Origin: Spirochaetales bacterium
GTDB taxonomy: Bacteria > Spirochaetota > Spirochaetia > DTKZ01
NCBI GenBank assembly: GCA_031266855.1
Contig: JAISAF010000256.1
Location: 1 to 5,338, forward strand
Reading direction: 5' to 3'
DNA length: 5,338 bases
Of the stretch, positions 1 through 4,968 are shown in pieces (positions within the stretch are counted from its first letter, which is position 1; the number at the start of each line of letters is the position of its first letter). The notes below the pieces were generated by a model. The model did no database searches. It had not been told where the DNA came from and saw only the letters and a program-made list of their open reading frames with translations. Made by a program: the position numbers and the translations under genes.

Positions 1-31
1 CGCGGCTACTTGCCTTCGGCAATTAGCCGCG
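1..31. repeat. Hairpin, 13 bp with one mismatch
   Basis: CGCGGCTA (1-8) pairs with TAGCCGCG (24-31), and TTGCC (10-14) pairs with GGCAA (18-22). The loop is TTC, with one C/T mismatch at 9/23. There is no following T-run, so a classical terminator is not supported. It may extend past the window edge. Confidence 0.7.
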
Positions 32-32
32 T

Positions 33-62
33 GCGTATAACCATGCGGCCGCCGTTATACGC
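33..62. repeat. Inverted repeat GCGTATAAC / GTTATACGC
   Basis: Perfect 9-bp arms at 33-41 and 54-62 enclose 12 bases that contain the palindrome GCGGCCGC. Confidence 0.7.
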
Positions 63-66
63 CATA

Positions 67-126
67 CGATTTTGTGCTCCGCAAAAAATCGTGTTCGCCG
101 GAGCGCGATTTTGCGAAGCAAAATCG
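67..126. repeat. Two successive CGATTTT-type hairpins
   Basis: The first (67-91) is CGATTTT-g-TGC, loop TCC, GCA-a-AAAATCG, with one G/A mismatch. The second (106-126) is CGATTTTGC, loop GAA, GCAAAATCG, a perfect 9-bp stem. The two share the CGATTTTG arm and are 14 bases apart, so one may have arisen by duplication of the other. Confidence 0.75.
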
Positions 127-181
127 GGGGGTAACAGGCCCGCGCGGGCGCTGGGGTGGCGTTATGCGAAATGGATACCCG

Positions 182-216
182 GCGGCACTGTGAATGCGCA
201 GCATTCACAGTGCCGC
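182..216. repeat. 16-bp perfect hairpin with GCA loop
   Basis: The arm at 182-197 (GCGGCACTGTGAATGC) is the exact reverse complement of 201-216, around a three-base loop. It is the longest uninterrupted stem in the window. It lies at the place in repeat A where B has the hairpin 1637-1661 and C has 5106-5138, but with an unrelated stem sequence. Confidence 0.85.
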
Positions 217-248
217 GCTGCCGCTGGTGCGCGCGCCAGGGATTCCGG

Positions 249-264
249 GGGCGCGATAGCGCCC
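249..264. repeat. 6-bp hairpin GGGCGC-GATA-GCGCCC
   Basis: Perfect arms at 249-254 and 259-264 with a four-base loop, inside repeat A. Confidence 0.6.
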
Positions 265-327
265 ACTACAATATGATACCTATCGGAAAGCGACCGCCTT
301 CGGGCGCATTGGAGCGGAAAGCCCACA

Positions 328-347
328 GGATTTGCATAAGCAAATCC
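328..347. repeat. Inner palindrome of repeat A
   Basis: GGATTTGC (328-335) and GCAAATCC (340-347) surround loop ATAA. The whole 20-mer is the reverse complement of the inner palindrome of repeat C (5042-5061). It is framed on both sides by AGCGGAAAGCCC, at 313-324 and 358-369. Confidence 0.85.
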
Positions 348-371
348 GAGGACTTGCAGCGGAAAGCCCGG

Positions 372-392
372 CCCCGGCGCGAAGCGCCGGGG
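372..392. repeat. 9-bp GC-rich hairpin with GAA loop
   Basis: CCCCGGCGC (372-380), loop GAA, GCGCCGGGG (384-392). The apex GCGAAGC is the heptamer known for forming an exceptionally stable DNA mini-hairpin. It occupies the outer-stem-loop position of the repeat unit, equivalent to 1531-1553 in B and 4969-5017 in C, just upstream of the gene 1 promoter. Confidence 0.8.
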
Positions 393-408
393 AGGCGCCC
401 TCCTCCTC

Positions 409-438
409 TTGAACCCTTCCATCACGCGGGGGTACAAT
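409..438 (+). promoter_or_regulatory. Sigma70-type promoter of gene 1, probably leaderless
   Basis: The -35 is TTGAAC (409-414) and the -10 is TACAAT (433-438), with an 18-base spacer. The -10 ends only six bases before the ATG at 445, so transcription should begin at or next to the start codon. No AGGAGG-like site stands at a proper distance; GCGGGGG at 426-432 is a poor match. The layout GGTACAATGCCT resembles GGTATAATGCAT at 5319-5330. The -35 hexamer coincides with what may be the terminal repeat of repeat A. Confidence 0.55.
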
Positions 439-444
439 GCCTCT

Positions 445-1488
445 ATGTACAGTGTGCTGAAAAGAGTCCCGCTGATTTTTGCGGCGCTGCTTATTGCGGG
501 TTGTTCGGGCGGGGACAATTATTTCGCGGGGGGCACGGGGGAGAGCCGGGGCGAGACGGAGAGGCTTTTGGAACTTCTGCGCGGGGAGAGCGATGGGAGC
601 GAGGCGCGTTTTATTTTGATTCAGCAGATTGCGAATAACCTGATGGCGGGCGGGTTCCCTGAGCGGCTGAATGTTTTTTTGACGACGTATATCGAGAAGA
701 ACTTTTCGGATCCTTTTAACGCGTACTACCTTTTTATTGTGGCGCAGAATTATAAGAACGAGAAGGCGTATCCTTTGGCCGCGTATTACTACGAGAGGAT
801 TTTGCGTAATCATCCTGATATTATGATTCATGGGCAGTCGGTTCATTTGCTGTGTTTGAAGGAGCTTGTGCATATCATCGACAGGCCGGAATACAGGATT
901 GGTTATTACAAGGAGCTTTTGGCGCGTTTCGCGGGGCAGATTGACGAGGGTTCGGCCTGGTTCTATATGGGGAAGACCTATGAGGCTTTAGGGGAATGGG
1001 AGCAGGCGATTCAGGCATACACGAGTTTTTTGAAATTTCCTGATACGGCGATTGCGGGATATTCGGATGTTCAGCGGCAGGTCATGAAGCTTCTGGCTTT
1101 TCATAATTCGGATAAGCATTGGACCAGTGATAATCTGGATAGTCTTGTGGCGCGGATAAAAACCGCGATTAACGAGAAGGACGCGAAGAGTTTAACGTAT
1201 TTCCGCGCGGGGGTTAATTTTTTCGCGATGTCCTGGGATCAGGAAGAAAGCGATGTCAACACTCAGTCCATGTTTGACTTGAGTGCTTTTTTGCGTGGTT
1301 CGCGTGTAAGCTATGCCCGCGATCTGGATTCTGAATCGAACGCTCAGGAGGCTTACCTGGAGACCTGGGGCTGGTCGTACAGGGTTCCGACCTGGTATTT
1401 GTATTTCCGCAAGATTCACTATCCGGGAGATCCCGAAATCAACGGACGCTGGGAATGGGCTGGTATTTACTTCGGCGAAAAGATTTAG
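445..1488 (+). CDS. TPR-containing outer-surface or periplasmic lipoprotein
   Basis: A 347-residue protein with a type II signal peptide: basic MYSVLKR, hydrophobic core, and lipobox IAGC with the lipid-bearing cysteine at residue 20. The mature part is rich in helices with TPR signatures, clearest at about residues 170-203 (GKTYEALGEWEQAIQAY) and weaker at about 91-125 (AAYYYERILRNHPD). TPRs are protein-binding scaffolds, so it may tether or organise envelope enzymes, plausibly the transglycosylase encoded next; that partner is inferred. The C-terminus is aromatic-rich (WGWSYRVPTWYLYFRKIHYP) and not a family I recognise. ATG 445 is preferred over TTG 409 because the signal peptide begins there and the promoter occupies 409-438. 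The stop TAG has TA from the target site and G from repeat B; the empty site would also read TAG. Its last 34 bases overlap the ancestral start of gene 2. Confidence 0.85.
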   Translation: MYSVLKRVPLIFAALLIAGCSGGDNYFAGGTGESRGETERLLELLRGESDGSEARFILIQQIANNLMAGGFPERLNVFLTTYIEKNFSDPFNAYYLFIVAQNYKNEKAYPLAAYYYERILRNHPDIMIHGQSVHLLCLKELVHIIDRPEYRIGYYKELLARFAGQIDEGSAWFYMGKTYEALGEWEQAIQAYTSFLKFPDTAIAGYSDVQRQVMKLLAFHNSDKHWTSDNLDSLVARIKTAINEKDAKSLTYFRAGVNFFAMSWDQEESDVNTQSMFDLSAFLRGSRVSYARDLDSESNAQEAYLETWGWSYRVPTWYLYFRKIHYPGDPEINGRWEWAGIYFGEKI

Positions 1489-3161
1489 CGCCTGTTCAAA
1501 ACCCCATGTGTAATTCGGAATTCGGGCGCATTTTTGGCGCTCCGCGCCAAAAACCGGGCTTTCCGCTCCAAGTCCTCGGAAGCGCCCATGCGCTTCCTGC
1601 GGGCTTTCCGCTGCAATCCCTTGCGCCGCGCAGCGGGCGAATTTGCGGAACGCAAATTCGCAGCCAGCCCCTTGCGCCGCGCAGCGGCAGCGCAAAATTG
1701 CGTGGTCTGTCACCAAGCGCGAAGCGCGGTGCACGTAGCTATCACCAACCGGCTGCCGCCCCACGGATTTTCAGGATATTGAACCGGCTCTTAGGCTTGT
1801 GCGTGGTTCTGCTTTTTCCCGCCGCGCTGTCTTTTGCCTCTCCGGAGGCGGAGTCTTCGGATTTCCTGGTTTCTCCAGGAGATTCTTTGGATTCTCCTTC
1901 GGACGCTGCGGTTTCTCCGGCTGCTTCGGCCGCACGGCATGAGTCCCGCCGTGTGTTCCGGGGGGATCAGGGTTTTCCTGGCGTGCGGCAGTTTCATGGC
2001 GGACCGGAAGTTTTTTCCCCGGAGTTTGCCTTAAACGGCGAGGCGCGGCGCTATCTCGACCGGATGAGCGCTTCCGTCCGGGGGCGGGATATGGTCGTCG
2101 CCGCGCTGGAAAGGAGCAGGCCCTACGCGCATTTTATTCGGGAAAAAATAGCGGAGTATGGTTTGCCGCCGGAGATATTCTACCTGCCTGTGGTTGAGTC
2201 CCTATACAGGATTAATGCTTCTTCCCGTTCCGGAGCGCTGGGGCTGTGGCAGTTTATGCATGGCAGCGCGGCTCCCTGGCTGCGGATTGACGAGTGGATT
2301 GACGAAAGAAAGGACTTCTGGAAATCCACCGAGGCGGCTTTGGAGAAACTTTTGTACAATCATAAAATAACCGGGGACTGGCTTCTGGCTCTGGCGGCTT
2401 ACAACTGCGGGCTGGGAAGAGTCCGGCGGGTTATCAGGGAATCGGGTTTGAGGGATTTCTGGGAATTATCCCGCCGCGGCCTTCTTCCACGGGAAACCCG
2501 CGCCTATATTCCGAAACTGATTGCGACCATTCATTTCGCGCGGGCGCTTAGCCGGAGAGGCCCAAACACGGACTGGGAGACTCCCGTGCGCTGGCAGCGC
2601 CTAGAGATCGGGGAGCCGCTTGACATACGGCTTCTGGCGGAGGCTTCGGGAATTCCTTTTCACAGTATCAGCGCGGCAAACGCGGAACTCCGTTACGGTA
2701 TAACTCCTCCCCAGGGTACGGAGTACTATCTGAAAGTGCGTGCCGAAGAGGCGGATGCCCTGCGGGGGGCGATCCGGGCCAACGAGGGGAAACTGATGCG
2801 CTTTGCCATTCATACGATAGCGCGGGGCCATACCCTGTCCGAGATTGCCCGGCATTACGGTATTCCACTTTCCCTGCTCCTGCATTACAATTCGGGTATA
2901 CGGGCCGAAGCCCTGAAAATAGGATCGCCTCTTGTGGTGCCCCTGTACAGGGATGTGGCGCCTTTTGTCAAAAAGGCCGCGCTTCCCGCGCAAACGGCAG
3001 CTGTTTCCAGGGATTCCGGGGACGGATACGTTGTCCGGAAAGGGGACAGCCTGTGGGCCATAGCCCGCCGCTTTGGTACCACAAGCTCGGCCCTGGCCGC
3101 TTTCAACGGAATTGCCGAAAACGGCATCCTGCGGCCGGGGATGATACTCAGGACGCCTTGA
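1455..3161 (+). CDS. MltD-like lytic murein transglycosylase with two LysM domains, signal peptide split by repeat B
   Basis: Cleaves the glycan strand between MurNAc and GlcNAc in the periplasm. The open frame has 568 codons. Domains: SLT lysozyme-like domain at about residues 230-370 with catalytic Glu248 (LPVVES), GLWQFM at 263, AYNCG at 316 and ETRAYIP at 347, all hallmarks of the MltD branch; LysM 1 at about 450-497 and LysM 2 at 524-568, which bind peptidoglycan. The signal peptide is broken: residues 1-11 (MGWYLLRRKDL) are the n-region, 12-113 come from repeat B and its duplication, and the hydrophobic core (GLCVVLLFPAALSFA) begins at 114. Without the insert the protein would be 466 residues. 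The start in use is uncertain: ATG 1455 gives a buried hydrophobic segment, whereas TTG 1779, from the right end of the repeat, gives MNRLLGLCVVLL, a plausible signal peptide of a 460-residue protein, though AGGA is only two bases away from it. Confidence 0.85.
   Translation: MGWYLLRRKDLAPVQNPMCNSEFGRIFGAPRQKPGFPLQVLGSAHALPAGFPLQSLAPRSGRICGTQIRSQPLAPRSGSAKLRGLSPSAKRGARSYHQPAAAPRIFRILNRLLGLCVVLLFPAALSFASPEAESSDFLVSPGDSLDSPSDAAVSPAASAARHESRRVFRGDQGFPGVRQFHGGPEVFSPEFALNGEARRYLDRMSASVRGRDMVVAALERSRPYAHFIREKIAEYGLPPEIFYLPVVESLYRINASSRSGALGLWQFMHGSAAPWLRIDEWIDERKDFWKSTEAALEKLLYNHKITGDWLLALAAYNCGLGRVRRVIRESGLRDFWELSRRGLLPRETRAYIPKLIATIHFARALSRRGPNTDWETPVRWQRLEIGEPLDIRLLAEASGIPFHSISAANAELRYGITPPQGTEYYLKVRAEEADALRGAIRANEGKLMRFAIHTIARGHTLSEIARHYGIPLSLLLHYNSGIRAEALKIGSPLVVPLYRDVAPFVKKAALPAQTAAVSRDSGDGYVVRKGDSLWAIARRFGTTSSALAAFNGIAENGILRPGMILRTP
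1485..1487. other. Target-site duplication TTA, left copy (right copy 1791-1793)
   Basis: The same three bases stand immediately outside both terminal repeats of B. A 3-bp TNA duplication is typical of the IS1031-like branch of the IS5 superfamily. TTA also stands just outside the transposase-fragment end, at 4124-4126. Confidence 0.65.
1531..1553. repeat. Outer hairpin of repeat B
   Basis: TTTTTGGCGC (1531-1540), loop TCC, GCGCCAAAAA (1544-1553), a perfect 10-bp stem. As a T-run precedes and an A-run follows, it would read as a terminator only on the strand where the T-run comes last; here neither strand clearly does, so it is listed as part of the repeat. Confidence 0.8.
1578..1597. repeat. 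Inner palindrome of repeat B
   Basis: GGAAGCGC (1578-1585), loop CCAT, GCGCTTCC (1590-1597). It has the same position, stem length and loop length as the A and C inner palindromes, but apart from the terminal GGA/TCC and the GC closing pair the stem differs while pairing perfectly. Confidence 0.85.
1618..1687. repeat. 19-bp direct repeat around an 11-bp hairpin in repeat B
   Basis: CCCTTGCGCCGCGCAGCGG occurs at 1618-1636 and 1669-1687. Between the copies is the hairpin GCGAATTTGCG (1637-1647), loop GAA, CGCAAATTCGC (1651-1661). The arrangement suggests a tandem duplication of the linker-hairpin module or insertion of a palindromic cassette beside a linker. Confidence 0.8.
1779..1781 (+). promoter_or_regulatory. 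Possible replacement start codon (TTG) for gene 2 inside the right terminal repeat of B
   Basis: The TTG is in frame with the transglycosylase and would give N-R-L-L then the hydrophobic core and the likely cleavage site SFA|SP. AGGA at 1773-1776 lies only two bases upstream, too close for efficient initiation, so use of this start is inferred from the signal peptide alone. In-frame TTG 1797 and GTG 1803 fall within the hydrophobic core. Confidence 0.4.
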
Positions 3162-3168
3162 AGGAAGG
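3161..3168 (+). promoter_or_regulatory. Ribosome binding site of gene 3
   Basis: AAGGAAGG begins at the last base of the gene 2 stop codon and ends seven bases before ATG 3176. It decides this start over upstream in-frame codons that overlap gene 2, and indicates translation as part of the same mRNA. Confidence 0.75.
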
Positions 3169-3175
3169 GCCGAAT

Positions 3176-4111
3176 ATGAAGCTGAAAGGGTGGAAGATGG
3201 AAAGATGGCAGGTGAAAACCGGCGCGGGGAGGTTCCGGTTTTTCCCTGTTTTTATCCGCGCGTTTACCGCTAGTATCCTGATAAGTATCCTCCTGCCCTG
3301 GCCCGCGGCTGCCCAGGACGGGGAGATTTCCTGGACGCGGGTCATCGACTGGGAAAAGGGCGAGATGACTCTTACCCTGTCCGCCGCCCTCGCCCGGACA
3401 GGGCCAAACCGTCCCGCCGCCGCAATCACGGCGGAACGCAGAATCGACACCAGCCTTTCGAAAATTTTTTCCGAAGCCCTGCTGCCTCTTCAAATTGATT
3501 CCACCATGACGTTCGTGGACTCCGTTGAAACAGGGGTCTTTACGGCGGCGGAACTTCTATCCGTTGCCCAGACAGCGAAGAAGGGCATTCCGCGTTATTC
3601 GCAGGATATGCAAACCATTTTTGTCGATTATACCTACCGCCTGTATGACAGCCTGGCCCCGTACTTTATCCGGCACAGCCAGCCCCGCGAGATTCCTCAT
3701 TATCTGGCATGGTTTCCCACGCGGGAATACACAGGCATCGTCATCTACGCGGGAAAAAACCTCCCTGTTCATGGCGAGGCTTTTGAAAGCCCGCTCGTTC
3801 CCTGCCTGTTCCCTGAACTATTCGACGCCCAGACGAATCCCCTTTTCAGTATCGAAATGGGCGACCCCGCTTACTTAAAGCGCTGGGGAAGCGCCGCCTA
3901 TACCTCGTCCTTTGACGAAACTCCCTGGCGGGACAGAATCGGGGATCGGCCCCTGCGCATCATTGCCGCCGGTCTGTACGGGAAATATCCCACGGATTTG
4001 AAAATCGACATGGAAGACGCGGCCCTTATCCTGGCGCTCCCGGCAAACCGTCGGCTTTTAGCCGAAGGGCGGATACTTATTATTTTTGATCCCCCAGCCC
4101 CGGAATTTTAA
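3176..4111 (+). CDS. Exported protein with LPP20/FlgT-like C-terminal half
   Basis: A 311-residue protein with a long type I signal peptide: a basic n-region to Arg28, hydrophobic core about 29-43 and likely cleavage at AAA|QD after residue 46. It has no lipobox. From about residue 185 (YTGIVIYA) onward, the order of conserved points (YTGIVI, a PCLFPELFD segment, KRWGSAAYT, RIGDRPLRI, a D-rich loop with DLKIDMEDA, then ILIIFD at the end) recalls the LPP20-like exported proteins often seen with flagellar or envelope genes. This is recognition from memory of the family pattern. The biochemical role is unknown. It follows the transglycosylase by 14 bases and is probably co-expressed with it. Codon third positions are richer in C than in gene 1. 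No clear terminator follows the TAA at 4109-4111. Confidence 0.8.
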   Translation: MKLKGWKMERWQVKTGAGRFRFFPVFIRAFTASILISILLPWPAAAQDGEISWTRVIDWEKGEMTLTLSAALARTGPNRPAAAITAERRIDTSLSKIFSEALLPLQIDSTMTFVDSVETGVFTAAELLSVAQTAKKGIPRYSQDMQTIFVDYTYRLYDSLAPYFIRHSQPREIPHYLAWFPTREYTGIVIYAGKNLPVHGEAFESPLVPCLFPELFDAQTNPLFSIEMGDPAYLKRWGSAAYTSSFDETPWRDRIGDRPLRIIAAGLYGKYPTDLKIDMEDAALILALPANRRLLAEGRILIIFDPPAPEF

Positions 4112-4126
4112 CACTCTGGAATCTTA

Positions 4127-4545
4127 GATCCTGTTCAAAATTTCCTTATAAGAACGGCGATGAACGCCAGAACGACCATCCGGAGGGAAGTGTGAAGTTT
4201 GCGTTCACAGTTCTTCCAGAGCCGACGCGCCTTATCCAGCCATCCAAAACTCCTTTCCACTACCCACCGTTTGGGCAGCACCGCAAATCCATGCTGTTCA
4301 TTCCGCTTTACCACTTCCACTTCCGCCCCGCACATATCCTTTACCGCCTGTGCGAAAGGTTCCCCCGAATAGCTTCCGTCAGCAATAAACTTCCTTACTT
4401 CCGATAGATTCATCAGATTTTGCCTCATCATCTCCACCACCCCCTGCCGGTCAGTAACGTTTGCGGCGGTAATTCCCGGCGCGTGAGGCAGGCCCATCGT
4501 GCCCGCAACAATATGACGCTTGATTCCTAACACCGGCGTTGCAGC
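4127..4545 (-). mobile_element. Truncated IS5-superfamily insertion sequence (3' part only)
   Basis: The terminus on the transposase 3' side is preserved: GATCCTGTTCAAAA at 4127-4140, with TTA outside it (4124-4126). The transposase stop TGA (complement of 4135-4137) lies inside this terminal repeat. The other end and the first half of the transposase are missing: at about 4545 the homology gives way to kinase coding sequence. No second terminal repeat is seen up to the kinase start, so this is a deletion derivative and cannot move by itself. Confidence 0.75.
4135..4545 (-). pseudogene. Transposase C-terminal fragment, DDE type, IS5 superfamily
   Basis: About 137 recognisable residues from LGIKRHIVAGTMGLPHA to the C-terminus. 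Landmarks are VTANVTDR-like ITAANVTDRQG, the second catalytic Asp in ADGSYSG, and the catalytic Glu in KRWVVERSFGWL, followed by RRLWKNCERKLHTS. The first catalytic Asp would be in the lost N-terminal half, so it is inactive. The frame extends upstream to 4623, but residues encoded above about 4545 are kinase sequence read out of frame and are not homologous to transposases. Confidence 0.85.
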
Positions 4546-4888
4546 TCGCAAAGCGTTCTTTCGCCAAAAGAAACAGCGTAAAATCCCTGTATTCAGCGGG
4601 CCGTAAATCCATGATATAGCCAAAGGCTTCGCCCGATTTCATGGTTATATCCCTCGGCCACAAAAACGCCCGCGTAGGCGCGCCAAGCTTTATATTGCTT
4701 TCAAGGTTAGCGTAAAATTTGTCAGGATTTTTTAACTTTTTCCCGGTATACCACTTGAGCGCCGCCGCCTCGCCATTATAATCGACCTTATACACCCCGC
4801 CCTGCCCGCCCTCACCAAGCTTTTCAATAACCGTTACGGTTTTAAAGCCCCTTGTCTGAATCGTGAAACCCTTCGCTAAATCGGACAT
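4451..4888 (-). pseudogene. Truncated eukaryotic-type Ser/Thr protein kinase (N-lobe only)
   Basis: It begins with a strong ribosome binding site and ATG. Residues 1-115 are kinase: the glycine-rich loop GEGGQGGVYKV at 25-35, the ATP-anchoring Lys45 in AALKWY, a helix C candidate around Glu63, and a hinge-like GYIMDLRP at 90-97. After about Ser115 (near 4544) the frame runs into the transposase fragment and adds about 30 unrelated residues (CNAGVRNQASYCC) before a stop at 4451. The HRD catalytic loop and DFG are absent, so it cannot phosphorylate. Bacterial kinases of this type often sit with PP2C phosphatases or vWA proteins, but none is in the window. The well-preserved start suggests recent inactivation. 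Confidence 0.8.
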
Positions 4889-4893
4889 GATTG

Positions 4894-4900
4894 CCTCCTT
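4894..4900 (-). promoter_or_regulatory. Ribosome binding site of the kinase remnant
   Basis: On the minus strand AAGGAGG is followed by five bases (CAATC) and ATG at 4888-4886. It is the strongest Shine-Dalgarno in the window and fixes the kinase start. The upstream sequence enters repeat C; no convincing -35/-10 pair was found for it. Confidence 0.8.
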
Positions 4901-4968
4901 GTGGTTGCATTCCCAGCTAATGTAAAAATCCGCTCAAAAACCTCTTTGTAATTCAGAATTTGGGCGCA

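Larger units (their letters stand above)
1..414 (-). repeat. Repeat region A: diverged copy of the modular palindromic family, reverse orientation
   Basis: No convincing gene lies in the first 444 bases. The stretch is a chain of hairpins. Its 313-392 part is, on the minus strand, the same unit as repeats B and C: a stem-loop (372-392), GGGCTTTCCGCT (complement of 358-369), a CAAGTCCTC linker, an inner palindrome (328-347), and a second GGGCTTTCCGCT (complement of 313-324). Further minus-strand matches are a degenerate AATCCCTGGCGCGC linker and a long hairpin at 182-216. The right end may be the TTGAAC at 409-414, which resembles the outward-read terminal repeat of B. The left end is unclear: the hairpins at 1-126 share the style of the family but have no counterpart in B or C. 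Open frames here are stop-poor by-products of GC-rich palindromes. Confidence 0.75.
1488..1790. mobile_element. Repeat B: 303-bp MITE-like palindromic element inserted in frame
   Basis: Flanked by TTA (1485-1487 and 1791-1793). The left end GCGCCTGTTCAAAA matches the right end read inward, GAGCCGGTTCAATA, at 10 of 14 bases. The left end also matches the transposase-fragment terminus GATCCTGTTCAAAA (4127-4140) at 12 of 14. Inside, in order: linker TGTAATTC (1509-1516), hairpin 1531-1553, GGGCTTTCCGCT (1556-1567), inner palindrome 1578-1597, GGGCTTTCCGCT (1601-1612), CAATCCCTTGCGCCGC, hairpin 1637-1661, a second copy of the CCCTTGCGCC linker (1669-1687), and a bulged hairpin at 1711-1731. It has no gene of its own; the frame that crosses it belongs to gene 2. 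The length plus duplication is 306, a multiple of three. Confidence 0.8.

Noticed and set aside
267..277. Promoter at TACAAT / TATGAT in repeat A
   Set aside because: No -35 match lies at 16-18 bases upstream, and the similar CTACAATCCC in repeat C shows that it is part of the repeat linker.
1..414. CRISPR array
   Set aside because: Repeats are not evenly spaced, the repeated boxes are 12 bp, and the intervening sequences are palindromes rather than unique spacers; no cas gene is present.
10..873. Long open frames over 10-638 (plus) and 23-873 (minus)
   Set aside because: They cross hairpin repeats, have no ribosome binding sites or recognisable domains, and conflict with gene 1. Their openness follows from GC-rich palindromes and from being shadows of the lipoprotein frame.
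1794..1814. Lipobox in the transglycosylase at LLGLC
   Set aside because: The residue before the Cys is Leu rather than Gly, Ala or Ser, and a good signal peptidase I site (SFA|SP) follows; a lipoprotein is not supported.
2885..3493. Minus-strand 202-codon frame opposite genes 2 and 3
   Set aside because: It is antisense to well-supported coding sequence with clear domains and a ribosome binding site, and its translation shows no known motif.
4118..4131. Terminator after gene 3 at the ATCTTAGAT palindrome
   Set aside because: The stem is only four pairs with a one-base loop and no T-run, and it overlaps the target site of the IS.
4192..4407. Plus-strand 71-codon frame over the transposase fragment
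   Set aside because: It is a shadow of the transposase frame, which has clear DDE landmarks on the other strand.
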